Origin: Dictyobacter vulcani
GTDB taxonomy: Bacteria; Chloroflexota; Ktedonobacteria; Ktedonobacterales; Ktedonobacteraceae
DNA length: 64,000 nt
Assembly (NCBI RefSeq): GCF_008974265.1
Contig: NZ_BKZW01000001.1
Span: forward strand, 558,001-622,000
Direction: 5' to 3'
The position numbers and the translations under genes were made by a program. The notes under the pieces were generated by a model. It saw only the letters and a list, made by a program, of their open reading frames with translations. It made no database searches and was not told the DNA's origin. Positions 27,356 to 35,805 of this stretch are shown in pieces (positions within the stretch are counted from its first letter, which is position 1; each line of letters opens with the position of its first letter).

Positions 27356-27375
27356 CTCGTTGCGCATCCCGTGGG
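27356..27375 (-). repeat. Right inverted repeat of the IS4-like element (motif copy 5)
   Basis: CTCGTTGCGCATCCCGTGGG, perfect partner of 25093-25112. Confidence 0.92.
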
Positions 27376-27376
27376 A

Positions 27377-27389
27377 TCGATCACTCCAA
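27377..27389. repeat. 13-bp direct repeat, right copy
   Basis: TCGATCACTCCAA, same as 25076-25088. Confidence 0.8.
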
Positions 27390-27580
27390 GCTGAAACTCG
27401 GCCGGTATGTTGCGCCGGGCCGCTTTCGCACGGGCACGGGCGATCTGCTGGGCCCCAGGATCAACGCCTGCCACGCGGCCCGCATGGCCTACGCGGGCAG
27501 GCCACATCCATGGCTAGCGTTCCCGTGCCGCAGCCTACATCCAGCACCTGCTCTCCAGGTTGAATGTGGGCCAGGGTGGC
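27377..27580 (-). pseudogene. Class I SAM methyltransferase, N-terminal piece
   Basis: It contains ATLAHIQPGEQVLDVGCGTGTLAMDVA, of which VLDVGCGTGT is the SAM-binding loop. A one-base frameshift follows, and then GRVAGVDPGAQQIARARAKA and IPAEFQLGVI, the next motif. It is the first half of the enzyme whose second half is at 24694-25075. It has no start of its own; its 5' end is joined to a recombinase fragment at about 27577. The gene is therefore broken three times: fusion, frameshift and IS insertion. Confidence 0.8.
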
Positions 27581-27922
27581 TCGCCTGCGCTTCAGATTTT
27601 GTCCAGCTGGCAGGCGATAGCGGTCCAGATACACAGAGAGGTGATGACGTCCTTCCTCCCCCAGAGGCACCCATCGTACCCTTGAGCCCTTTCCTCGTAT
27701 CCTCAGCAAGCCATGGTCGCGATCAACATCTGAAAGGCGCAACTCACACACTTCAGAGGTGCGCATCCCCGTCTGGGCAAGCACCCAGAGCACCGCCTGG
27801 TTGCGTGCGCTGGCCTGATCTGCTCCCGGGGCCGTTTCTCCCGCAGGCCAGCATGCCAGCAGCAAGTGTTCCCATTCTTCTGATTCTACGAGATGAAGGA
27901 GCCCAGGTTCCTCATGGGACAA
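27577..27922 (-). pseudogene. Tyrosine recombinase fragment fused to methyltransferase
   Basis: About 115 residues of a recombinase core: MSHEEPGLLHLVESEEW, then NQAVLWVLAQTGMRTSEVCELRL (catalytic Arg) and GKGSRVRWVPLG (catalytic Lys). The HxxR box and nucleophilic Tyr are gone; after PAGQNLKRR the frame runs into the methyltransferase start. It differs clearly from the two recombinases at the window edges. It looks like the result of a deletion or illegitimate joining and cannot be active. Confidence 0.75.
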
Positions 27923-28017
27923 AAGAAAAGGAGTCTTTCAGATGGTAACGCGCATATTTATACTGAAATCAGTGGCATGCTTATCATCTATTAGATCAAA
28001 TATGGAGGTATGGCAAT

Positions 28018-29106
28018 ATGTTGAGTAGCAAGCATCAATGGACAATAAAACGAGCATGGATTGTTTTTCTTTGTCTCATTATTGCTCTTATTTTTCTCTC
28101 TCTCTGGTTCTTACGGCAGCAATCACCACCCTCTATTCCTGTTGATTTGTACAAATCTCATATAGTGGGCGGTTTTGGTATTAATACCTCCGAGAGAGCT
28201 ATGAGGGCGACAACAGAAGGCATTCAAGTGATATTTCAATATGGTAACCCTCCCGATGAGAAGAGTACATTAGGAAGAGAACTTCAATCATTACACATGA
28301 AAGTTGTAGATGGATATATAGCCAGCTACTTACATTACTACGAGTGTCAACGTTTAAGCACAATGGTACTGCCTCTTCGTGGGCCAAACACATATTGTGG
28401 ACAGAACTTATATCCAACTTTCGCTAGTGAAGATGCGTTCCTCACAACTATAGCAACTCACTTACAACAAGTTAAAGATAACCATCTTATTATAGGGTAC
28501 TGGACTCTTGACGATTGGCCACGATGGGACAAAGGAAGCGGTAGGCAACTCCTTATAAAGATACATCATCTCATCAAGCTGTACACGCCCGACCATCCTG
28601 CCATTTGCGGATTCGGTGGAAATCTGACCGCGAATCGTACATTTGCTTGGGAGGATTGGATCGCGGATAATTTCTCTCCACAGGGATGTGATGAAGTTGG
28701 ATTGTATATCTACACCCTGTCAATACCTATGACATCTCATCTTCCCTCATCTGAGGCGTATGACTGGTCGATGTCAAAACTACTCCCAGCGATATTTAGC
28801 AGCTTACATCATAGAGGATGGAAGATCACAAAAGAACCATTTATCGGCATCGTGCAAGCTTTTGGTGGCCCTATCGCACATACATATGCATATCGAGTTG
28901 CACCAACAGCAAAAGATATCGAAACTCAAAGCAGGAGTTTTTGTGAACACAAAGCAATTGGACTGACCTTTTACGGTTGGGCTGATACCGTATTTGTATC
29001 AACATCACAAACTCCAATGAATAGCAACGAGATTGCGCTTGGTATCCAAAGGGGTATAGCTGCTTGTATACAGTACTGGAATCATCATGCCGGAACAGGC
29101 AAGTAA
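28018..29106 (+). CDS. Membrane-anchored extracellular protein, glycosidase-like
   Basis: Protein of 362 residues with an N-terminal membrane anchor (about 11-35, IVFLCLIIALIFLSLWFL). The rest should lie outside the cell. Short segments such as GGFGINTSERAMRATTEGIQ, IIGYWTLDDWPRW, PAICGFGGNL and KAIGLTFYGWAD fit the strand pattern of a (beta/alpha)8 glycosidase-like barrel, with acidic residues at strand ends (TLDDWP). I do not recognise a named family. GGAGG precedes the ATG. It is the first plus-strand gene of the polysaccharide locus and may trim or modify the polymer, which is inference. Confidence 0.6.
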   Translation: MLSSKHQWTIKRAWIVFLCLIIALIFLSLWFLRQQSPPSIPVDLYKSHIVGGFGINTSERAMRATTEGIQVIFQYGNPPDEKSTLGRELQSLHMKVVDGYIASYLHYYECQRLSTMVLPLRGPNTYCGQNLYPTFASEDAFLTTIATHLQQVKDNHLIIGYWTLDDWPRWDKGSGRQLLIKIHHLIKLYTPDHPAICGFGGNLTANRTFAWEDWIADNFSPQGCDEVGLYIYTLSIPMTSHLPSSEAYDWSMSKLLPAIFSSLHHRGWKITKEPFIGIVQAFGGPIAHTYAYRVAPTAKDIETQSRSFCEHKAIGLTFYGWADTVFVSTSQTPMNSNEIALGIQRGIAACIQYWNHHAGTGK

Positions 29107-29422
29107 AATTGTTTCTCTACCTCCTCACCGTTCGCTTAAATTTAGGGGAAATTGAAAGAATCGAAGATAGATGGCAGGTGGCATCCTCAGAAAGATTTGA
29201 CGCAACCACAAAAAACCTCGCCTCTTCTTACCTGATTGCAGTTTTCAGGAAAAGTCTACCTCAGCCCTGTAACATCAATACTCTGTGGGTTGTCAACGTG
29301 GATTAGCTCGAGAATGAAACATACAGATTTTTTAGATTTTTTATACTAAAGACAGTTAGATACAATCAAGATCTTAAAAAGACAGTAAAATGTTAATAAG
29401 TAATGATAAGAGGGATGATAAT
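29107..29422. other. AT-rich intergenic stretch
   Basis: About 315 bases with no supported gene between the glycosidase-like gene and the polymerase gene. Confidence 0.5.
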
Positions 29423-30898
29423 ATGGATAGCAAAAAATATACTTTCAAATATTTTTCGCGATATATGCTATTAGTGCTAGCAGTAGCTTTGTTCACAATG
29501 AGTATTGGAATGCTCATTATCACTACACCAGCGATGTTATCTGACTTAAGTATGTTACTAGGAAGCAAAGTGTTTAGCCCCCTGTTCTGGAAACTGATTA
29601 GTAGTGTCGCACTAATGGTGCTAATAGTTTTAGTTCGTCAGTATGAGTTAGCAGCGACTTTAGTTGCCGTAATTAGCCTTATCCTTGATTGGTATCTCGG
29701 CTTCTATATCATCGCACCAATTTTAGCGCTTGTCTTGTTGTTTATCCTTTTTCTAGATCAATCTCCAAATCGTCCCTTTGTAGCACCGCATAATTTATGG
29801 CTTTGGGGATCTTTTCTTGTGATAAGTATTTTCCCTGCGATCCAGGGAGCGCAAACACTTTATGATACCTTAACTTATTATCCCAATCTTATTCTGGGTG
29901 CATTCATGCTATTCTGGTTGGGAACGCTCGTTGGAAAGGACAATAAAAGTCTAAGGCGACTTTTTAATCTATTTTTAATATTTGGAGCATTCATAGCTTT
30001 ACATAGTATATTTGAGTACACTACAGGCAAAGCTATATTTATAAAACCCAGTGCACAGCTTTTTCTTAACAGCACATCTTTTTATCCATTAGGTAATTCT
30101 GGTATTTTGCGCTTTGGATCTTTTTTCCTGCAACCAGATGCAAGTAGTGCTTTTCTTGCAATGATGCTTTTCATTCCTTTGGGGCTTTTTGTGGAAAGCT
30201 GTCTCTTCTTCCAGAAAGTTATCTACCTTATAGAAGCGACTCTTATAGCAATTGCTTTGCTTTTTACGTACAGTACAGGAGCATGGCTATCTGCTGGTGT
30301 AGGGGTAGCGGTCTTTTTTATACTGGTTGGGTCCATGAGCTTTCGACTTCAGTTGACTCTAAGTATTGTGGTTGTAATTGGAGTATTATTTGTTGGTTTT
30401 CCATTACAAATCACTATGCTGCTGCAACATGCTAGTCTACCTAGTGAAATCATATTACGTCAAGCTTTATGGCAAACCGCATTGCAAGTGATTCAGGCCT
30501 TTCCTTTAACGGGAGTTGGTTTGGGACGACAGATTTATATGGAAAAAGAGGAGAATTTTCGCGTGATATCCCAGATATATCCTTATAATAATCCGCATAA
30601 CTCGTATCTGGAATTAGGGGCGATGGGTGGACTTCCAGTGATTTTCCTGTTTCTTATGCTTCTAATTAGCACTTTATGGCAGGCTATAGAGAATTGGAAA
30701 TTGGCTGACAACAAAACTCGACCTCTTATTTGTGGAGGAATAGCGGCTATCATAAGTTTAAGCTTTAATAGTTGGAGCTTCGGTGTATGGACTTTAGCTC
30801 CATTAGCTGTACCGGGTTGGTTGCTCCTTGGTGCCATCTCATCCCCTTTGATCGCGAAACGGCAAAACTGTAGCATAATAAAACACACCAACGCTTAA
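29423..30898 (+). CDS. O-antigen ligase/polymerase-family membrane protein (Wzy-like)
   Basis: Protein of 491 residues with about 12 membrane helices. The largest outer loop carries TGVGLGRQIYMEKEENF and YPYNNPHNSYLELGAMGG, the conserved Wzy_C/WaaL pattern (PHNxxL). Such proteins join repeat units of polysaccharide or ligate them to a lipid on the outer face. An ATG at 29423 (MDSKKYTFKYF) has AGAGGG before it and is preferred over an in-frame ATG at 29390. A decayed relative of the middle region lies at 46040-46372. As the only intact polymerase candidate here, it is the likely Wzy of the locus. Confidence 0.85.
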   Translation: MDSKKYTFKYFSRYMLLVLAVALFTMSIGMLIITTPAMLSDLSMLLGSKVFSPLFWKLISSVALMVLIVLVRQYELAATLVAVISLILDWYLGFYIIAPILALVLLFILFLDQSPNRPFVAPHNLWLWGSFLVISIFPAIQGAQTLYDTLTYYPNLILGAFMLFWLGTLVGKDNKSLRRLFNLFLIFGAFIALHSIFEYTTGKAIFIKPSAQLFLNSTSFYPLGNSGILRFGSFFLQPDASSAFLAMMLFIPLGLFVESCLFFQKVIYLIEATLIAIALLFTYSTGAWLSAGVGVAVFFILVGSMSFRLQLTLSIVVVIGVLFVGFPLQITMLLQHASLPSEIILRQALWQTALQVIQAFPLTGVGLGRQIYMEKEENFRVISQIYPYNNPHNSYLELGAMGGLPVIFLFLMLLISTLWQAIENWKLADNKTRPLICGGIAAIISLSFNSWSFGVWTLAPLAVPGWLLLGAISSPLIAKRQNCSIIKHTNA

Positions 30899-30920
30899 AT
30901 TTCTTAGAAGGAGAATTCTT

Positions 30921-33158
30921 ATGGATAGACACATAAGTGAAAAAAGAAGCAAAACATCTTTGAAAGAAGCGAAAAGCGCATCGCTTTTGTCCGTTTATCC
31001 TATCGACATGTCGTCCGTTATTTCATCCTGGAAATTTCATCTTGACCATGCTGGTGTGCCTTCTCAAGTGCCTCATATAGGCTATCATCCGACTGTAATT
31101 GCTCAGTATGCGCTTGCTCAATGGAACCAATACCTGGCAAGTAAGAGTCAGGATCATCTTAATGCATTTCTAACACAAGCCCGGTGGCTTATTGAATACG
31201 AAGTACGCATTGTAAATGGTGCAGGGGGATGGCCTATTTCCTCCACTCAGATTCCAAATAGGTATGTGAAAGGTCCATGGTTATCGGCTTTAACACAGGG
31301 ACTGGGTCTCTCTGTACTTATGCGGGCTTACCAAGTAACTCAAGAGGAACCATTTCGTGAGGTAGCATACAGGGTAGCCCTTACTTTTCAGCATGATATT
31401 CTGGATGGCGGAGTCAGTACCCCTATAGGAGAGAAAGGCATCTTTTTTGAAGAGATGGCTGTCTACCCAGCGTCACATAACCTGAATGGCTTCATCTTTG
31501 CTCTTTTCGGACTTTATGACTATAGCACAATTCATAGCAATGATCAGGTCAATGAGCTAATACAATGCGCTTTGTCAACGATGCAACTGCTTCTGGATGA
31601 GTTTGATTGCGGATTCTGGACGCGAACTGACTTGCTCTATCGACAGCTTTCGCTCCCTGATCAGTTCGCGTTGCAAGTCTTACTACTTGAGGCACTTGCG
31701 GGCTATGTTGGCAATAAACGCTGCTTAGAAGTGGCTGCGCGCTGGAAAAGTTATCAGCAGAGGTTTGGCACTCGCTTGCGTTATCAGATCACAAGCTACT
31801 GCCGCTTCATTATCCATAAGTTGTTGAAACGGATACGAGCTAATCTTTTCCATCAGTCAGAAAGTCCTTCAGGGCTACGCGTATGTGTACCGATTACGGC
31901 TTTCCCTGTTACCGGTGGCATGCGTACAGTGTTGACTAGGGTAGCAGAGGTAACCACCGATGTATGGAAGATGGAGTACTTGACTCCAGAGGTTGGGCCT
32001 CATGCCGAGAAATTTATCATTCACAAGTTTAGAAATACGGGCACCTCTCCGTTCCGATTTCCTACTGTCTGGTTTTATAGCCTTGCAGGTTTACGGAAGC
32101 TTGTCTCTCTGATGTGGCACGATGCTGGCTATGACGTTATTTTTCCACAAGATGGTATATTTACCGCCGCCTTCGCAGGGCTAGCCGCAAAACTGGCAGG
32201 AGTAAGGGTGATTTGTATTGACCATGGTAACCTGGTATCGTCTCTTAGTTCTATCTATCATGACGAGCGCATTCATGCTTTAGCGTCAAAACACTGGTTG
32301 CGCCAGCTAATAGAGCGCTTTCTGCTTTTTGGATATTGGCCCTCTCTGTCTTTTCTAGCTTGGTTGGCTGCTCGTTTTATCGATCATTTTTATGTCCCTG
32401 GTGTGACAGGTGATGGAGTTGAGGATATCTGTAGACACTTCGGAATAGGCCCCAGCCGTCTTACTCGCTTTGTGAACGCAGTTGAAATAAATCATCATGT
32501 TCTCCTTGATGCGGTGTCAAAAGCGGAACTGCGTAAAAAATTGGGTATTCCTGCTCATGCTATCGTCATTACAACGATCTGTCGCCTTGCTCCTGAAAAG
32601 GGTATTCATATTGCATTGGAAAGTATACGCATCGCTCTTTCAAAACTTTCTCCCAAACTAAGTGAACAGATATGCTTTCTCATCGTCGGAGAAGGACCAT
32701 CGCGCAAGCAAATAGAAGAGGATATCTGTAGACTTGGACTAAATCAGACTTGTGTACTCTGGGGACAAGCTTCACACGAAGAAGTTTTATTGCTTCATAG
32801 CCTCAGCGATATTTATGTGTATTCAGGTGTACGAGGGGGCGGTTATTCATTAGTAATGCTAGAAGCGATGGCATCTGGTTGTGCTGTTGTAGCTTCAGAT
32901 GATCCCCTGGCCAATGTACGTATGTTGGAAGATGGCCGTGGAATAGTTGTCCCAGTGGGAGATGTGGAACAAACAGCGATGGCTCTGGTACAACTTGTGA
33001 GCGATGCGGAATGCCGCAGCCAAATGGGGCATTTGGCACGAGACTACGTTGCACGATATAATACGACCTCTCTATTCAAACGTGTCTGGATGCGTGCAAC
33101 ATACTGGTCGTCATTAGCTGAGTTGTTGTCTCCCGGGAAAGAGAGCGAAAGGTTATAA
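30921..33158 (+). CDS. Glucuronyl C5-epimerase-like domain fused to GT4 glycosyltransferase
   Basis: Two-domain protein of 745 residues. Residues about 45-290 match the C-terminal domain of heparosan D-glucuronyl C5-epimerase: YHPTVIAQYALAQWN, then GGWPISSTQIPNRYVKGPWLSALTQGLGLSVL and EEMAVYPASHNLNGFIFALFGLYDY. From about 318 a GT-B glycosyltransferase begins (LRVCVPITAFPVTGGMRTVL), with ICRLAPEKGIHIALE near 550 and YSLVMLEAMASG near 638. In the usual E-x7-E motif the first Glu is replaced by Gly. GGAG precedes the ATG. The fusion suggests that sugar transfer and uronic-acid epimerisation act on one polymer, possibly at the cytoplasmic face since no membrane helix or signal peptide is seen. 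Confidence 0.82.
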   Translation: MDRHISEKRSKTSLKEAKSASLLSVYPIDMSSVISSWKFHLDHAGVPSQVPHIGYHPTVIAQYALAQWNQYLASKSQDHLNAFLTQARWLIEYEVRIVNGAGGWPISSTQIPNRYVKGPWLSALTQGLGLSVLMRAYQVTQEEPFREVAYRVALTFQHDILDGGVSTPIGEKGIFFEEMAVYPASHNLNGFIFALFGLYDYSTIHSNDQVNELIQCALSTMQLLLDEFDCGFWTRTDLLYRQLSLPDQFALQVLLLEALAGYVGNKRCLEVAARWKSYQQRFGTRLRYQITSYCRFIIHKLLKRIRANLFHQSESPSGLRVCVPITAFPVTGGMRTVLTRVAEVTTDVWKMEYLTPEVGPHAEKFIIHKFRNTGTSPFRFPTVWFYSLAGLRKLVSLMWHDAGYDVIFPQDGIFTAAFAGLAAKLAGVRVICIDHGNLVSSLSSIYHDERIHALASKHWLRQLIERFLLFGYWPSLSFLAWLAARFIDHFYVPGVTGDGVEDICRHFGIGPSRLTRFVNAVEINHHVLLDAVSKAELRKKLGIPAHAIVITTICRLAPEKGIHIALESIRIALSKLSPKLSEQICFLIVGEGPSRKQIEEDICRLGLNQTCVLWGQASHEEVLLLHSLSDIYVYSGVRGGGYSLVMLEAMASGCAVVASDDPLANVRMLEDGRGIVVPVGDVEQTAMALVQLVSDAECRSQMGHLARDYVARYNTTSLFKRVWMRATYWSSLAELLSPGKESERL

Positions 33159-33287
33159 CAGGATGTCAGGCAAAAGAAGTTTTGCGGATCTCGATTGAGG
33201 CAAAAGACGCTGTTTTTGAGCAGCCATGATCAAGGAATGCCAAGTAATTCTCGGTTTTTTTCTCCCAACGAACATTGTAGATGTAGA

Positions 33288-34517
33288 TTAGGTCTCCTGT
33301 ATTCCCAAAATTCTCTGGTACAAGTGAATGAGCTGTTGCTTTTCCTTTTCCCAACACAATTCTTTCGCTGCGTTATGCGCATTTTTATGCATGCGATCAA
33401 GTTCGTCTCTATCTCTCAACATTCTGTTGATGGCTGTGCTAATGTTCGTGGGCGTAAGCGAGGTAACCACTCGTCCAGTCTCATAGGCTGTGAGTATATC
33501 TACAACGCCATCGAGCTGAGAAGAGAGTACGGGAAGGCCAGCCATAAGATACTCAAAGAGCTTGTTTGGCAGTGACAATCGAATGCTCAGCGAATAGTCT
33601 GGATCCAAAACGATTAAACCAATGTCTGCTGAGGCTGTCCAATCCAAAAGCTCATCATAAGGAACAGGAGGGATAATTTTGACACGGTCGGCAACTCCCT
33701 TACGGGAAATCAAGCGTTGTAAGTGAACGAGAGTTTTCTGATCAGATGGTCCCATCATCACAATAATATTGTCTCGTTCCAGGAAAGCAGCAGCCTGTAC
33801 TAACAAATCAAGTCGCCGGTTCGCAAAAATACCTCCCTGGTACAAGGCAATGCGCGTCTCTGAAGAGAGGCCAAGAGATTGTCGGAGTAGATCGCTTTTC
33901 GCCACGGTGCAATACTCAAGTATGTTCCGCAGCACTAACACCTCTGACAGATGATACCGTTGCTGAAACTCTCGTGCGATAAGAGGTGAAACAGCAATAA
34001 CACCTTCACAATGAGGGAGCACAGCCCCAAGAGAGATTACCATGAGCCAACCAAGCCAACGCCAGAAAACAATATCCGTCTCGGGGGCTGGTATAGGGCA
34101 TTCATAAAAGTCAAGAATCACTGGTTTACGGCGCAGCTTGGCGGCAATATAGCAGGCAGGTAACGCGGTTAAGTCACCTGCATGATAGATATCTGCCCGA
34201 GCACGTATTAACCATAAAATACTGACTATAAGTAGCCATACTGCCTTGACAAAAAAATAGGGTTCAAAGCTTCTTGACGTATACCAGCCAGGTAGAATGA
34301 TATGATGTACGCATATACCACAAATATCTTTTTTTGCCTGGATGAAGCGTTTACTCTCAATATCAATAATTGAGACTGCTAATCCTGCCGTCACGAGCGC
34401 TGAGGCAGAGCGCATCGCCCGCACATCACTACTTGCTTTCCGTACAGTATACATACACACCCTAAAAGGGTGCAGTAGTGGAGTTGTACCCTCTAGCACA
34501 TCATCAATATGGGTCAT
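33288..34517 (-). CDS. GT4 glycosyltransferase, paralogue 3 of 3
   Basis: GT-B enzyme of 409 residues that transfers a sugar from a nucleotide donor. The start is FRVCMYTVRKASSDVRAM, with ADIYHAGDLTALPACYIAAKL near 120, RIALYQGGIFANRRLDLL in the donor domain, and LSLPNKLFEYLMAGLPVLSS near the donor site. The ATG at 34517 overlaps the previous gene's stop (ATGA), which fixes the start. It is the third of three adjacent genes with the same layout and many shared segments (KxxPPVPYxxLLDWTxSADIGL). Each probably adds a different sugar to the same repeat unit. The sugar is unknown. Confidence 0.88.
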   Translation of the reverse strand: MTHIDDVLEGTTPLLHPFRVCMYTVRKASSDVRAMRSASALVTAGLAVSIIDIESKRFIQAKKDICGICVHHIILPGWYTSRSFEPYFFVKAVWLLIVSILWLIRARADIYHAGDLTALPACYIAAKLRRKPVILDFYECPIPAPETDIVFWRWLGWLMVISLGAVLPHCEGVIAVSPLIAREFQQRYHLSEVLVLRNILEYCTVAKSDLLRQSLGLSSETRIALYQGGIFANRRLDLLVQAAAFLERDNIIVMMGPSDQKTLVHLQRLISRKGVADRVKIIPPVPYDELLDWTASADIGLIVLDPDYSLSIRLSLPNKLFEYLMAGLPVLSSQLDGVVDILTAYETGRVVTSLTPTNISTAINRMLRDRDELDRMHKNAHNAAKELCWEKEKQQLIHLYQRILGIQET

Positions 34518-35761
34518 GATAAAGCTCTTTCCTTTTGCTCCATCAGCACCTTGCGATAGAGGCGAATAAGTTGCTGTTTTTCCTTTTCCCAATAAAACTC
34601 GTTATGGGCCGCATTCAAAGCATTGTCACGCATAACGGCAAGGGCATTATGATCATGTATAAACGTATTGATAGCAGCACCAATCGCAGCAGGAGTAAGT
34701 GGGGAGACTATTTGTCCAACGCCATAGGTTCTAATTATATCGGAGATAGCATCAAGTGGTGAAGAAAGTACAGGCAAGCCAGCCATCAAGTACTCGAAAA
34801 ACTTGTTTGGCAGGCACATCCTTATGCTTACCGAGTAATCAGGTGGCAGAATAGTCAAGCCAATGTCTGCAGAAGCTGTCCAATCAAGTAACTCCTCATA
34901 GGGAACGGGAGGGATGATACGGATCTGTTCAGCAACTTTTTCTTTGGCAATAAGTGTATACAATTGAGAACGTGTCGGTTCAAATGACTCACCCATCATG
35001 ACAATTACAATATTCTGCTCCAGAAACTTCGCAGTGTGAACAAGCAGATCCAATCCACGATCAGATTGTAAATTTCCTTGATAGAGGGCAATGCGCACAT
35101 TTGGACGCAACCTCAGATATTGTCGTAAGAGATCCTTCTTGGGAACAACCCTCAATGGGGGGATATTACGTACCAACGATATTTCCGGCCCTCCATAACA
35201 GGCACGTATCTCCTGTGTAAGTGGAGGAGAGACAGTAATCACTCCTGCACATAATGGCATCATATGAGATAAGATGAATTGTGAGATGCTGTGTAGTTTT
35301 TTCCATTTTTTCACAACAGCAGTTGATAACGGCATTTCATGTGCTTCGAATATGAGCTTTTTGTGCTGTAACCATGCAACGATATAACACGCAGGGAGTG
35401 CTATTTCGTCATGCGCGTGATAAACCTCTGCTGGCGTAGACGATAGTCGAAGCGTAGCTAGTATAAATACTTGCACAAGCTTGACGATAAACCATGGCTT
35501 AAAACGCGTAGGGATAAACCAGCTGGGCATCATAATGTGTTTCAAGCGAATGCCATGCAGCTCTTCTGTAGCAGAGCGAGAACAGTCGGTCTCGATATCT
35601 ACAATGAAGACACTATATCCGGCTTCGACTAGCGCAGTTGCTTCACGCATGATGCAAGTATTATTACGTGCACTTCCTTGTAGATACATACAAATCTTAG
35701 TTGCCGACTGCCTGTCGACAGGATTTTGAACTTTATGTTCAAAATGAAATAACGTATTCAT
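34514..35761 (-). CDS. GT4 glycosyltransferase, paralogue 2 of 3
   Basis: GT-B enzyme of 415 residues. ATKICMYLQGSARNNTCIMREATALVEAGY begins the acceptor domain, AEVYHAHDEIALPACYIVAWL and KLIFEAHEMPL follow, and the donor domain has RIALYQGNLQSDRGLDLL, IIPPVPYEELLDWTASADIGL and CLPNKFFEYLMAGLPVLSSP. The ATG at 35761 is taken because GGGAGAG precedes it; in-frame codons farther upstream overlap the neighbour. It is coupled to the next gene by ATGA. Closest visible relatives are its two neighbours, so the trio arose by tandem duplication. Confidence 0.88.
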   Translation of the reverse strand: MNTLFHFEHKVQNPVDRQSATKICMYLQGSARNNTCIMREATALVEAGYSVFIVDIETDCSRSATEELHGIRLKHIMMPSWFIPTRFKPWFIVKLVQVFILATLRLSSTPAEVYHAHDEIALPACYIVAWLQHKKLIFEAHEMPLSTAVVKKWKKLHSISQFILSHMMPLCAGVITVSPPLTQEIRACYGGPEISLVRNIPPLRVVPKKDLLRQYLRLRPNVRIALYQGNLQSDRGLDLLVHTAKFLEQNIVIVMMGESFEPTRSQLYTLIAKEKVAEQIRIIPPVPYEELLDWTASADIGLTILPPDYSVSIRMCLPNKFFEYLMAGLPVLSSPLDAISDIIRTYGVGQIVSPLTPAAIGAAINTFIHDHNALAVMRDNALNAAHNEFYWEKEKQQLIRLYRKVLMEQKERALS

Positions 35762-35805
35762 GATAGAAAGCTCTCCCGTATATGTTGAGTATATGTTCTG
35801 AGTGT

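Larger units (their letters stand above)
25089..27376 (-). mobile_element. IS4-superfamily-like insertion sequence
   Basis: About 2.29 kb with perfect 20-bp inverted repeats (25093-25112 and 27356-27375), one large transposase gene, and a 13-bp direct repeat outside. A shorter 5-bp flank match, ATCGA, touches the repeats directly, but only the 13-bp reading restores the interrupted gene. Long duplications of 9-13 bp are known in the IS4 family. Confidence 0.85.
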
